Shown here: one piece after another, positions 36,244 to 49,996 of the stretch | How positions within the stretch are numbered: the first letter of the stretch is position 1 | How the letters are laid out: every line of letters starts with the position of its first letter | Source of the DNA: Daphnia pulex | Taxonomy: Eukaryota; Arthropoda; Branchiopoda; Diplostraca; Daphniidae | Direction of reading: 5' to 3' | DNA: 64,000 bases | Assembly: GCF_021134715.1 (NCBI RefSeq) | Contig: NC_060026.1 | Span: 1,116,001-1,180,000 of the forward strand | Program-made: the position numbers and the translations under genes | Notes under the pieces: model-generated | What the model saw: the letters and a program-made list of their open reading frames with translations, nothing else | Told to the model about the DNA's origin: nothing | The model's database searches: none

Positions 36244-36920
36244 TTTAAAACAAGTTACCGTAGTGTGTAAACACTAAAAAGAAATTGTCTAAAAAGATCA
36301 ACCAACACTTTCCAAAATTCTACAAAGATTCAAGAAATACTTCGTCTTAGCTTAAATACGAATTTAACGAACTAACCATGGAACTAACTGTTGAACGACT
36401 GACTCATTCGGCCATTTTGGACGCTATGTCGCTATCGGAAACTTAGACAGTTAGACTAATCAGCAACCCAGGAAGCAGTGAAGCCAAGTATTTCTTTATT
36501 GCTTTAAAATTTTAAAAATTGCTGACTTTTTCACGCATAAAATATAATTAACTTATGATTCAATGAACTATGGAACAAATTCAATGAACATTGAACGTAC
36601 CCTATACAGTGCCCATGAGTTGTCTATAATGTTTTCCTTACAAGTTGAACGAAAACTGACTGAAACTCGCGGCCTCGCGGGATTTCGCGAAAATAAGTAA
36701 AACACCATAAGATGATCAATTTGGTTAAGCTGTGTAATATCTCGAAGTTTCAATTTCAACTAAAAAAGAACAGCTTGAGTTGCTTTCATGTATCGATTTG
36801 AACCATAACTTCTCGAGCTACATTAAATAATAACTTTTTTTTTCTTGAAATGAAAAACAAAAATTCTAAGGGAAACTAATCGTCTTAAAAATAAGGGGAA
36901 AATGTTGCCACACACGGTCA
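36244..36920. promoter_or_regulatory. Promoter side of the AT-hook gene and 3' flank of the taxilin-like gene
   Basis: Both neighbours are on the minus strand, so the left part holds the AT-hook gene promoter and the right part the 3' UTR of the taxilin-like gene. No TATA box and no coding frame were recognised. Confidence 0.45.
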
Positions 36921-38037
36921 TCAACGCAAAGAATTTGGACTTGATGCACAAAACATCTCTTCGACCAATGAATGGAGCATTTTTTTCTTTTCAGATTCAT
37001 TGTTCTCACGTTCTTTCCATGTGGCTATCTCCGATTCCAAAACCTGAATTTTCATCATGGTGGCATCCAAGATCCTCTTGTTTTCAGCGAAAATTGTAGT
37101 AGTATTCGTGACGATTTTAAGAAAGTATTCAAACCTAACAGAAACAAAATTTGAAAATCGAAATACGGAGACAAATACTGTATTATTGTAGACCTTTCTT
37201 CATAAACCGAAACCAGTTCACGCAATCTGAACTCTTCGCGCTGTATTGCGTCACATCTTAGCTTGCAATCATTTAATTCCTGTACAAAACGAGATTAAAA
37301 GATTATATTTCTACCAGGGAAATAATAAGGACTCACGAGTCACGACTCACCATTACAAGCTTCTCTTCTTTTGATACAGTTGCTGGACTCTTAGATATTT
37401 CCATACGATAAATTTCTGAATCCTCCAAGTTTTGTTTGTGGTCTTTTTGTTTTAAGTAAGCAATCTCATCTAAAGTGGTAATAAAGAAGTTTGAATTATA
37501 CTCAACATCAGAACCTAAACAGGAAAGTGTTCACCTTTTAAAGAATGGCAAGTTTGTTCTAGCTTAATGCAGGACATTGTCTTTTGAACATTCTCTGCAT
37601 GGAGTTCCTTGATGAGCTTCTGCATATGCTGCACATCTTCAAGAGAAAATTCCTCTGGTGCCAATTTGAACTAAAAAATTAATCATCAATTACTAAATAT
37701 GTATCTTTATGTGTAGTACAAATTGATGATTACTTGAGTTAAAATTCTCTTCTTTGGGGTAAATTGTTCTTTTTCCATACTAGAATTTGGGGAATCACTA
37801 CTAACTTGTTCGGCTTTTTGTTGGTTATGTAATGGAGTTGAACTCCATGTAGGTAACGGAGAAGAAAAATAGCTCTGCTGACCCAAGTCAAAATATTATG
37901 TATAATAGACCATTAGGTTACTTAAGTTGTGGTGATGTTTAACATACCGAATGCTGACTTTCACCTTCGTTTTCCTCAGAACAAGTCTTGTCATTGATGC
38001 TGATCTGCTGCATTAATGACTGAAGCTGAAAATTCAT
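36921..38037 (-). CDS. Short taxilin-like coiled-coil protein
   Basis: Six exons starting at the ATG at 38037 (MNFQLQSLMQQISINDK), about 262 residues, ending FCASSPNSLR before the TGA at 36921-36923. The middle and C-terminus are coiled coil. The segment RELVSVYEERFEYFLKIV, then TTTIFAENKRILD, then VLESEIATWKER has the spacing of the taxilin coiled coil, which binds syntaxins and nascent-chain machinery. Taxilins usually exceed 400 residues; this protein keeps mainly the C-terminal part, so it is a distant or shortened relative, or another coiled-coil family. The gene lies just left of the large inverted-repeat transposon, whose left end is about 330 bp upstream of its start. Confidence 0.62.
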
Positions 38038-38759
38038 TCTTCTATTACTAGATTGGACGACAAAATGAAAAAAGAAAATGAAATCATAAAAGAATCATGA
38101 AGACCATGTGTACAACAGAAATTTTTTTGTTTGGTTTCTCACCAATTTCCTACTGAAACTCTTTGTTATCAAGGTACTTAGTATTCTTTTAGAAATGTCA
38201 GCAATTCGGTAAGAGATAATCCAGTTATTAAAAAACCCCAAAGACCAAAACGAGGTTTAGGCCGTCAAAGACCGTTGATTCGGTGACTAATGGCAGTATG
38301 GCAAGTGGAGGATGGGGGAGGAGGAGCATAAACAACAAAGATGGCGCAATCGCGCAAGGGTGTCAATAGACCTCTTGCACCGTGCGGATAGCAGGATTCT
38401 TGTAGTCCGACAATGTTGCAATCCGCCATCTTAATAAAACCACACCCTTTTTTTACATGGGCTCTTATGGGAGTATTTTTTCAAAGTGCTTTTTCTCTTA
38501 CCTGGATTACAACTTCGACCAAAGAAAAATATGGAAAAATACTACATCATTCAGGTAATCCGTAGAATGTAAGTTTTCCACTATTGAAGTAGTGGAAGTC
38601 ATATTAATTAAATGTTTTGTATAGGGCATATGGGCATTGTTTACATATGTAGGACCAAAACATGTATAGTATACTTACAATTTTTAACATTTTCCCACTG
38701 AAACACTTGGTAATTGATTTTTCCTTATTATTTAGATTGTCGTGTGTGTGTGTGTGTCA

Positions 38760-39092
38760 ATTTTACACTGAAACACGATACGGAAAACAAGTTAATGTTG
38801 CGAATTGGAGATTTTGAACTGGAGATTTTGTTGCATCTGCCATTGCTGTGTGATTGTGAAGACAAAAACGTTCCATATGTCATATGTGTTTGTCCGTTCA
38901 AAGCAAGGTAATTTTATAAAATTATTAGTTTAGATGTGCTATAATAAACTCATTCTTTATTTAGCACTTGGACGTGCTTGTGGAGTCTCCCGTTCTGTTA
39001 TTGCAGCTTGTTCTGTGACTGTACATGAGGGATCATAACCGAAACCACAGATTCAGTCTTTACAACAAGAAATTGAAAAACTTCTCGTTTGA
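38760..39092 (+). pseudogene. SNU13: SNU13 (15.5K / NHP2L1) 3' fragment inside the transposon
   Basis: SNU13 is the L7Ae-family protein of U4 snRNP and box C/D snoRNPs. The first part reads LEILLHLPLLC, then EDKNVPYV, then (in a shifted frame) FVRSKQ. A 64-base intron with GTAATT and TTTAG follows, then LGRACGVSRSVIAACSVTVH, then EGS, a stop in place of Gln, PKPQIQSLQQEIEKLLV and the normal stop. The N-terminal exons are missing. An upstream run of GT repeats replaces expected coding sequence. With a premature stop and frame changes it cannot make SNU13; it is a captured, decayed copy. The retained intron shows the capture was from genomic DNA, not from mRNA. Confidence 0.85.
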
Positions 39093-39360
39093 TCTCTCTT
39101 GAGGGACAATGCTGTGCTTGAAAATACAATTGCCATTTGGCTGTTCATTGCCTAACATCTCATCTTTTACATTAATCTATCAGGTTCTCCATTCCATTTT
39201 GTAGATTTTGATATAGAATGTGCATTTCAATCCACAACAAATATGTACAGCATATCGGATTGTTGTTAAAACTATTACATTCAAGAGTTAACCCATAGAG
39301 TTCCTTCTGTGTGAATTATTAGACGTGCACTACTTGTTTAATACAATTTTTAAATGTTTA

Positions 39361-39531
39361 TTAAGCAGAACTTGAGAAGAGATTAGGATAAAAGACAAGG
39401 CCTCTAACAGTATCATCTCTACAAATCAATCCATTTCTTTCCATGAAATAAAGACGTTCTTGTGCCAACACAATCGATATTTGGAATTCCTGTGAAACCT
39501 CCAATGCTGTGAGTTTATCCCTAGCCTGTAA
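39361..39531 (-). pseudogene. VPS36: VPS36 last exon inside the transposon
   Basis: VPS36 is a subunit of ESCRT-II, which sorts ubiquitinated cargo on endosomes. On the minus strand, after the acceptor TTTTTTTAG, the frame LQARDKLTALEVSQEFQISI, VLAQERLYFMERNGL, ICRDDTVRGLVFYPNLF, SSSA, stop matches the C-terminal winged-helix end of VPS36 (the CRDDSVEGLRFYPNLF signature). The stop overlaps an AATAAA. No other VPS36 exon lies within the element or the next kilobase, so this is a captured last exon and its frame is still open. It faces the SNU13 fragment tail to tail. Confidence 0.85.
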
Positions 39532-40122
39532 CTAAAAAAATTTGAATATGTTAGGATTGCATTAAAGAAAAAGTAATGAATTTCAATAGAAGTATCAATT
39601 TGGCTGTGGGTTTAATAACTGTTATATTCATGTGCAACAGCCAGGACCTAGATCAGAAACAGCAATTGAGTTGAAAGTGTCGACCTCAGAATAATGAGAA
39701 TATGAAATCATTAAAAATACATATCAACACGATACTGGCTATTCAATCAGGAGATCAGCCCATTAATGAGCTCTTAAAATTGATCGCAGGGCGCAGAAAA
39801 GAAGAAGGACACCCTTTGACAACACACTTGTGATAAAACCAACTTTGAAATTTTAGGGGATGCCCTGTACAAAACATTTAATTAATATGACTTCCACTAC
39901 TTCAATAGTGGAAAACTTACATTCTACGGATTACCTGAATGATGTAGTATTTTTCCATATTTTTCTTTGGTCGAAGTTGTAATCCAGGTAAGAGAAAAAG
40001 CACTTTGAAAAAATACTCCCATAAGAGCCCATGTAAAAAAAGGGTGTGGTTTTATTAAGATGGCGGATTGCAACATTGTCGGACTACAAGAATCCTGCTA
40101 TCCGCACGGTGCAAGAGGTCTA

Positions 40123-40754
40123 TCAATTCTGAATATTCTGATTTCTGAATTATTAAAAGTCTGGGTAAGTAATTATTGAGTAATCTCTATGGAAAATAAG
40201 ATTAATGGGTTAAATACTTATAAAAAGGAAGAGATTTTTGTGGGAGCTCGGAGGGTGTTTAAAGGAAAAGCAAGCTTAGCGGGTACAGTATTTTCTTTTT
40301 GTAGACCTTTTCCAGATGATTCTGATTAATGCAATTATCGTAATGCAGCAAATTGATCACTAAATTGAATGCTTACATAGTGGTCGTTATTCATTATGCT
40401 ACAAATATTCGGTTAATCTATTGTATCGTACAAAATCTTCCAGAGTTCCAGACTTCATTAGAAAATCATTAGAAAATTATGAATTTTCCACGTAACTTCT
40501 TCTTTGGCCCTCTTTATTCATTGCCTAGGTATTTTATATCATTATTATAATATAGTCGACTTAGATAGTTTAAATAAACCGCGTAATGATAGTGACGCCA
40601 TCTATAAGCTTTGAGATAAACTATCGATAACTAAAAACGTTTTCGCTAGATGGAGTAGGAACTGACTAAAATAGTAAACAAAACAATTACAAACCACACC
40701 GGATCGAAAACTTCTTCTTTTTTCGTTGGAATTAACTTTCAAATACTTCCTGAA
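40123..40754. promoter_or_regulatory. Promoter side of RPP40
   Basis: AT-rich spacer between the right end of the transposon and the RPP40 start. The short leader before 40755 holds no competing upstream ATG that I could support. No TATA box was seen. Confidence 0.4.
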
Positions 40755-42100
40755 ATGTACAATCCAGAGGTAATAAATTTTCCTCCACCAAAATCCTTGA
40801 AACAAACATGCACATGGAAGAAAGACCAAATACTTAATAAAGTGCCTTCCCAAGACCTAGGAAATCATTTTCATGGGGTAAGAGTGAAACTTCAATAACT
40901 TTTTACATTATTCTAATAGAGGAGTATTCTTGTTACAGATTACTGCAATCTTGTCTGGGGAAATTACTGAAATAGCTGAAATTCAAGACTTCTTTTTAGA
41001 CTCAACATTTTACAGAGTTAACAAATTCCCCGTTCATAAGTTGCTGGACCCTGATTTTCTCTCTGCATTTGTTAAAAAAGGACATTTTGATGCCAGAACT
41101 TTAGGAACATGGGGTGAAGTTGATCAGAGTATTGTTGTTGAATCAGGCAAACTTCATCTTTCTGTCTGCAAAGATGTGTATCAAGAGCTAGGGTTAAGTG
41201 GCCAAGCAGAGGTAATTTCATCCAAAAAGTGTCCTGCTAAATACGGTAACTTAATTATTCACTGTAAATTTTTTCAGTTTGTTAACATTGTATTTGGTTT
41301 TCGTAGACATTTCTGTTAATCTTCTTGATGATAAGTTTTCCCCTGATTCTAAATACTACAAAAGAGTTAGTTGGTGTTTACAAAATCAGACAAGTCTACA
41401 ATTTGATTGGATCATGAATTGGCATCCACACGGTAAGGCTTTTCTTAATAGTGGAAATTGTATCAAGCGTTGACTAATAATAATGTTTTTACCACAGATT
41501 CTGACATCTGCCCATCTTCCCTTGCTGCTTACCTCGACTTGCTTGGCTTTCAGGTAGTTCAGTGTCTGCCATCCTTTGAAGAAAGAATTTTAAATCAAGT
41601 AAAGGTTCCACTGCTATGCACTGAAACAGACATTTCAGATGTTGTTGAATGGGTTGGAGCTGCTGCATTGAATATCACATGGTAACTAGATATGCTTTTA
41701 GAGTAAACTGAGATATTACATTCTTTGTTTTATTTATCTAAGTCCTGACCAAGAAGATTACACTTCTTCAATGACATGCCCAGAGCCCAGTTATAAATCT
41801 GAAAAGGTTCACATCTTGAAATGGAAAGGATTTTTTTCTGCAAGACAGGCAAAAGAGTTACTCGGCGTGATTTTGAAATTGCGACCAGAAGCAACAGAAA
41901 ACTCTGTTCAATCATGGCTTAATCTCACTCTCATTGGATTTGATGAATTCCAAATAGGTGTGTTTTATTGGCAATCATGTTAATTTCACATATTAATTTA
42001 TTTTTAATTTTCAGCATCAAGTATTTGCTCGGTTTTTACAACGGCATCGGACAACTGCCAAGTCTTTACAAACCAGACATCTAGAAGGAAAATCAAATGA
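40755..42100 (+). CDS. RPP40: RPP40, protein subunit of RNase P/MRP
   Basis: RPP40 (p40) is a protein subunit of nuclear RNase P, which cuts tRNA 5' leaders, and of RNase MRP. Six exons (40755-40877, 40939-41245, 41307-41432, 41498-41681, 41743-41957, 42015-42100) give 346 residues, close to the family's about 360. Family blocks are KFPVHKLLDPDFLSAFVKKG, ESGKLHLSVCKDVYQELGL, SWCLQNQTSLQFDWIMNWHP, DVVEWVGAAALNITC and VHILKWKGFFSARQAKELL. The last exon (ASSICSVFTTASDNCQVFTN) is less similar to vertebrates, and its acceptor is the least certain. Confidence 0.88.
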
Positions 42101-42866
42101 ATTCAATTCGACTTTTGTTATTTCATCTTCTGTAAAAACACATCTGAATAAATTAAGTCAGATACTGGATCGATTAAAACAAAAAATTAATCTTTTATAT
42201 CTGTACCTCATAGTTGCTTACACATGCAACTGCACTCCGGTATCACTCGAGTTTTGCCATTACAAAAAGGAGGGAAAGAAATGTAATAGCCATGTCCTCA
42301 AACAGCCTAAAATTCTGTGTCGCAAAACAATTTTTTCATAGCATTACTTAATGATTAGAACTTAAAATTGCGTATTGTTTATGTTTAAGGACTGAATACG
42401 TTTTTAAAAGAAATCAAGCTTTACACAGCTGCAAAAAACGCGGAAACTAGTTATTTCTACCGCAAATTTTTACAAAGAACGTTTTCACTGAACGACGACT
42501 GTGTATACTAATAATGACATACCTTTGACAAAAAGAGGGCCATGAGTCAACAGCTCAGTAGGAAATTCAATCAACAGCTGTCGGTGCACTGCTGCGAAAT
42601 ACCTTGAAATAAAACCACAAAAGAAAAATATTTACCACATGATTATTCGTAACAGAAGTTTCGAATCCTCTCAGACCGCACCAGTCTCGTATGGAGTTTG
42701 TTCCTTTCAAGGAGATACACCAGCTGCAACTGTGTAAAACGCAACCAAGTCAATATGTTTACGAAAAATTGAATGATTTAGTCAAAGAGCCTTTTAAACC
42801 CATAGCGAATCCTTGTCGCTAAATCAGTTGGGAAAACGGAACCTTCCGACTTGGGGCCATCGCAAA
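42101..42866. other. Intergene between RPP40 and the C1q gene
   Basis: AT-rich spacer with the RPP40 3' flank on the left and the C1q-gene promoter on the right. An in-frame upstream ATG at 42813 precedes the preferred C1q start. No other frame is supported. Confidence 0.45.
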
Positions 42867-43979
42867 ATGGCTCCACTATCGACAGCGTTATTCTATATAC
42901 TAATTTTGTCTTTTACCTGGTCGAGTTGCGCAGCTAAACTCACGTTAGAAGAAGAATTACAGCAACTGAAGGAAAGCTATGTAATAAATCAAAAATGTTT
43001 TATTTAATTAAATTTCATTTAGGTTAGCTTTAATGTTAAAACTATTTAAATTGCAAGGTTCACCTAAAGCAACTTATGGATATCAAAATTGTTCAACTAG
43101 AAGCTAAAGATGCTCAGTTAGAAGAACTTTTGAGACTAAAAGACCAGAAACATGTAAGTCATCGCTTTCACTGTTAAACCGGATATTAACGAACTATAAA
43201 GATTGTAAATCTAAAGCAAGGAATTGGGAATGCTCCTTCAATCAACAGTCAATTAACCCCAAGTAACGCTACTATGAGACAAGGACTAGCAACAAAAATG
43301 CCCACTTCCTGCTTGGATCTTAAAAGTCTAGGACACCAATTCAATGGAGTGTACTCGGTAATGGGAGCTAAGTATGTCGAAACAGTCTACTGCGACTTTT
43401 CCAAATTAACTTTCGATCCCAGTAAGTTCATCCTCTGATATAATACTTTGATTTGCTCAAAAGAAGGAGCATTGGAATGACTTTTATGATTTAATTAATA
43501 TAGGTTTTGAAACGCGAATTGGATTTTCTGATATCAAATCTACACCGACTTACTTCTTTGTCAGGAGAAACAAGAACGATGTTTTCAGTCAAGCAAATAC
43601 AACAATTATATTCGACGAAGAACTAGTAAATGTGGGCGGAGCTATGAATACATCAACGGGGAAATTCACGGCAACGACAACAGGGACTTACTTTTTCAAC
43701 CTGAACGGATTGGCGTGGTTTCCGGAATCTTCTTATAGACTACTCCTCTACATTGCGCTGAAGTTAAATGGCAAGGACATCACATATTGTCACGCTAATG
43801 CGTTCGCCCTAAGAGGCACATGGAGAACCTTTTCTCTGCCATCAACGCTGAGGTTGAAAAAGGGCGACCAAATTTGGTTTGAAATTAATCAACTCTCCAC
43901 CGGTATCTATCTAAATGGTAGGGGTTACACTCATTTTACCGGTGGACTACTAGAGGAGGAAGTATTTGCGTCACTATAA
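42867..43979 (+). CDS. Secreted C1q-domain protein
   Basis: Four exons (42867-42980, 43058-43153, 43217-43421, 43504-43979), 296 residues. The ATG at 42867 gives a clean signal peptide (MAPLSTALFYILILSFTW, then SSCAAK), so it is preferred over the upstream ATG at 42813. A short coiled coil (about residues 22-75) allows oligomer formation. A fibrinogen-like motif, SCLDLKSLGHQFNGVYSVMG followed by VYCDF, precedes the C1q domain of about 140 residues, with FSQANTTIIFDEELVNVGGA, GKFTATTTGTYFFNLNG and GDQIWFEIN. This fusion layout is common in branchiopod crustaceans (known to me from the family) and suggests a lectin-like recognition protein of innate immunity. Confidence 0.85.
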
Positions 43980-45050
43980 ATGGTCTGCTTTTCAATTGCT
44001 GAAACTGGAAATATATTCGAAGATTCAATTGGTTTTACTTAAACACATTATTTATTAGTAGTAATAGAGATAGATCATGAAAATCTTATTTGATCTGTTA
44101 AAACAAAATTGCTTCGAATATTGTTGGTGACTTACTTTGATTGTGGTTGATATTACTGTTTTCTTGCTGGCGGGCTTCCCCAATTACTGGCCGGGCAGAA
44201 CTACAATCAGTTCGTTTATTTTTCAAATTACGACGCGTTCCCGCCAACTGCAAAAGTTCGATCCCGCGTTTCTCCCGACATCGGTCAGTCTACTATTCTG
44301 GCTCTGGTGTCTTTTACTGCATGCCTAAAGAAGTTTAAAGGTAAAATTATTTCAGAGAAAAAAGAAATACCAATGATACACATAATGCACACGAGAAAGC
44401 ACGAAGATTTAAAGTTAAAGCGAGTCAAATACTTATACCTATCTTATGAATTACAATTTTAATATTAAAACCCAACCGTTCTAGTTTCCGCTTGAACGAC
44501 TAAACATTTCAGTTGTTCAGCTATTCTGAAATTTGTTTTAATCCAACTCGCTCATCGACAAGTGCAGGACAGTTGCGTTCCGATTATTCCCATTTAGTGC
44601 ATCTGGTGAAATCGTTCATGCGCGATCCTTTCGACGCGTGGCGCACGTATGCACAACAACAACAACAACACGAGTGAAAAAAAAATGTGTCATTGCGACG
44701 TACGGGTTAGACTTGCTGATGAAAGATAAACCTTATCCGGTTACCGGTCTCGTTTTTAAATAGTCTCCTCCCCCAGGGCAATGCAAAGTTGTTACTTGGT
44801 TTTACTTTGAAGCACTTTGAATTGGAATATACGAATAAGTGAATTACTGCAACTCAAAGTTGTCCCAATTCCAACCCGAAACTAATACGAATACTTTGAA
44901 AATGCGAGAAATGACGACGTGGTTCTAAAAGGTAGAAACACTTGTGAAACATTGTTGAACACATGTGAACTAAATCCGCCCATGGACGTCTTAGTCATCG
45001 AGAACTAAACCGAATGGATATTGACGCGAATTCAACAACTTTTTAGGCTC
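43980..45050. other. Intergene, upstream of the NPC2-like gene
   Basis: No gene recognised. It includes an ACAACA run near 44652-44670. The right end holds the TATA box described next. Confidence 0.45.
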
Positions 45051-45060
45051 TATAAAATAG
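45051..45060 (+). promoter_or_regulatory. TATA box of the NPC2-like gene
   Basis: CTATAAAATA lies 75 bp before the ATG at 45135. This predicts a start of transcription near 45080 and a short leader of about 55 bases. Confidence 0.7.
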
Positions 45061-45134
45061 CACAGTATGTTCAAAGGACGATCAGACCTGTTTGACTGAG
45101 CGTCCGGAAGCATTGCAAAGCTCCAACAGCAGCA

Positions 45135-45948
45135 ATGGCTCTTCAAATGAGATCCATCGCTGTACTAGTCATCGTTCTAGCCTTTTACGCCCATGCAGAC
45201 AAGACTCTGTATCGTGTATCAGTTCATCCTTGTTTCGGTAAGAACATTTACAAACTTTTAATTTCGCCCTATCTTGATTTTACGTCGGACTGTTCTGAAT
45301 TTTTCTCTGATGGAGATCGAAATTTAAATACGGCCATATAAAAATGTCGAACAATTTAAGTTTGAATTCTGATAAATATTGAGACGTAATTTTGAATTAT
45401 TCTTGGTAGGGAATGACATGACCGCCATCGTGCTGGAGGTGCGCGTATCCGACTGCCAAACGCTTCCATGTCAATTGACTCGAGGATCACAAGTAACTGT
45501 CGAGTTCGACTTTATTCCAGGTAAATATCGATTCGTGGAGCTAATGAAACGCATTCCTTATTCCTAATTTGTTTCAAGCAACCAACATTAAAAGCGACAT
45601 CACTACCGGAGCTGCTGTTACCATTGGAGATATCTCGTTGCCAGATCTGGAATCGAAAGAGAGTTTGGCTTGTCCCAGCATTACTAATAAACAGTCCGGA
45701 TTGGCCGTCGGTTGCAAATTGAATGCCAAAGAGGTTTACACCTACTCCAAAACTACTTCTATCTCAGATAAATACCCAGTGGTACGTTGAAAAATGATTC
45801 ATTTTTAGGCGATGGACGCTAATTTTTTTCTACATTTTGTTTTACTTGACAGGCTGAAAACGTGAACATTCAGTGGGAACTTTATGATGACGACGACAAA
45901 ACAATCGTCTGCTTAAATGTACCAGCCAAATTTGTGCGATCGAAATAG
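45135..45948 (+). CDS. NPC2-like ML-domain lipid-binding protein
   Basis: Four exons (45135-45237, 45410-45520, 45579-45781, 45853-45948), 170 residues. A signal peptide (MRSIAVLVIVLAFYAHA, after an optional MALQ) precedes an ML domain. Conserved parts are VRVSDCQTLPCQLTRGSQV, VEFDFIPATNIKSDITTGAA, CPSITNKQSGLAVGCKLNA and a terminal strand NVNIQWELYDDDDKTIVCLN. The cysteines fit the three disulphides of NPC2. NPC2 proteins carry sterols or other lipids in lysosomes or haemolymph; arthropods have expanded copies with roles in sterol uptake, chemosensing and immunity. Which one applies here cannot be said. Confidence 0.88.
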
Positions 45949-47624
45949 TTGAAATCAACTTCATGGCTATAACCCTAGAGGGTTAGTATTTAAAAAATCA
46001 GTGGATAGTTGCATTTAGAATCGTAGATGGTAATGGCACTTATTAAACAACAACATAACTAATTTTATCATTTTATAATATCCTGTGGGATTGGATTGGG
46101 TTCTATTTAAAACTTTGTCTGTCTGCACCATACTAAACAAAAAGTTCCTATTTGAGTCAATATGTTAGCTTTAACAATGCATTTTTCTAATACACGAAAC
46201 AAAAAGGTTGTGTGGATGAATTATAGGTAAACAAGACCCTACCCATTCGATAAAAACATATCGGTTCGCTCTAACGCTTATCAACTTTTACATGGCTCGA
46301 TTCTCTGCAATCAGTTTAGTATTCGGAAAGTTCGCTTAACTAATTCGGTAACATTTAGCTGGTGTTTCTGGAAAACAAACAACTTCGCCAACTCTTAAAG
46401 AAAACTACGTTAATTTTGTTTTTCATTAAACCACCTTTTTTCAACATTATCGTTGTCTCGAAGAGGATATAACAGAATAACTATTACAACAACAAAATAT
46501 ATATAGTTCTGAACTTACAAATGGCTAATGCTGGCTGGCGATAATCAGTCAGTAAGCTCAGTAGGCGATCTAGTGCTGAAGAATATCCACGTGGCAGTAC
46601 TTTTTGTCGTCAAGGTGAGGCCTGAATGAGGAAAGAGAAATAGTCACGTTTGAGAAACGTACATAAAATAAAATACGTCGAATGTATGAAGACGAATGAA
46701 CACAAGGTCACCTACATACATAAATACAACAAAGTGGAGGTGCAATCAGCTTCACATAAAACATAAAAAGGCTTTATGCTGGTTGTCATCTAGATTCTAG
46801 ATAGATCATCAGAAATAGTATTTTACACAGGCACATGTCTCGCTTATTATCACAGCTCACATTCAAACATGATCTGCTTTAGGATTTGCCGTCACTTGTA
46901 AAACACTTTTTGTTGCTCAAAGTGTTGTCACTTTTCAGTGGCTTTTGACAAAACAAATTCCTTACTTAAATGTAATAAAACTGTCCCATAATTGACCATA
47001 AATTTAGCTACATTTGATGGCGTCCAATTAAAGTGAACAAAATTTCCATCAATACTATAGCATTATTAGCCTACCTCGTTCCTCGTTGTTGGCTAAGCCC
47101 AAAACTCGCCCAAAATAAAAACGCCGCCAATCAACTGTGCAGATGGTCAAGAATTTTCTCACACATCAACGCTGCAAGTCTCTACTGTTGAAAACGTGAT
47201 TTAAAAATTCGTAAAGAATAACCTTTTCAGGAGTCAGGACATGCAAAATTGCAAATCGCAAACTTCGATCAAACTGAATTTTCCAATAGCAGACAAACTT
47301 AAGTGACAAAACAAGTTTGCCAAATTGCAAATTAAAGCAATCCTAATTTTAAAAAATAATCATTTTTTTTTTTGAATTTTGCTTCACCAAACAATTGTAT
47401 TTCATGTGTACCATGAATTTAACAGAAAAAAAATATTATCTTGAAGAAAAATAAGCAAACATCTAGAATATGATTGTGAAACATCGGGCCGCATCTTCGA
47501 CCGAAGACGGGCCCTTTCCTTTGTTGATATCAAAACAAACAAACAGTAATGACTTAGAAATAACTAGAAAATAGAAGAGATCCTTGACAATAGCAAAAAT
47601 GCCGAAAGAAAGTGGTTGAGTATG
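45949..47624. other. Intergene with a GC-rich hairpin
   Basis: No coding frame recognised. A GC-rich inverted repeat at 47486-47514 (GGGCCGCATCTTCG / CGAAGACGGGCCC around an AC loop) stands out in AT-rich DNA. It is about 110 bp from the 3' end of the KIAA0930 homologue. The right edge is the 3' flank of that gene. Confidence 0.5.

Positions 47625-49996
<2,372 letters not shown>

Larger units (their letters stand above)
38367..40122. mobile_element. DNA transposon with 263-bp terminal inverted repeats carrying host gene fragments
   Basis: The left arm 38367-38629 and right arm 39860-40122 are inverted copies of 263 bp that differ at one base by eye (TATAGG against the complement of CCTGTA). 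Ends read TAGACCTCTTGC...GCAAGAGGTCTA. TCAA lies directly outside on both sides (38363-38366 and 40123-40126), which suggests a 4-bp target duplication. The interior of about 1.2 kb encodes no transposase. It holds a decayed 3' part of SNU13 on the plus strand and the last exon of VPS36 on the minus strand. The element is therefore non-autonomous and has captured host DNA, as Pack-type elements do. The near-identical arms indicate a recent insertion. The superfamily cannot be fixed from the ends alone. Confidence 0.9.

Noticed and set aside
39361-39531. A genuine VPS36 gene
   Set aside because: Only the last exon is present; no upstream exon lies within or beyond the inverted repeat, so it is a captured fragment.
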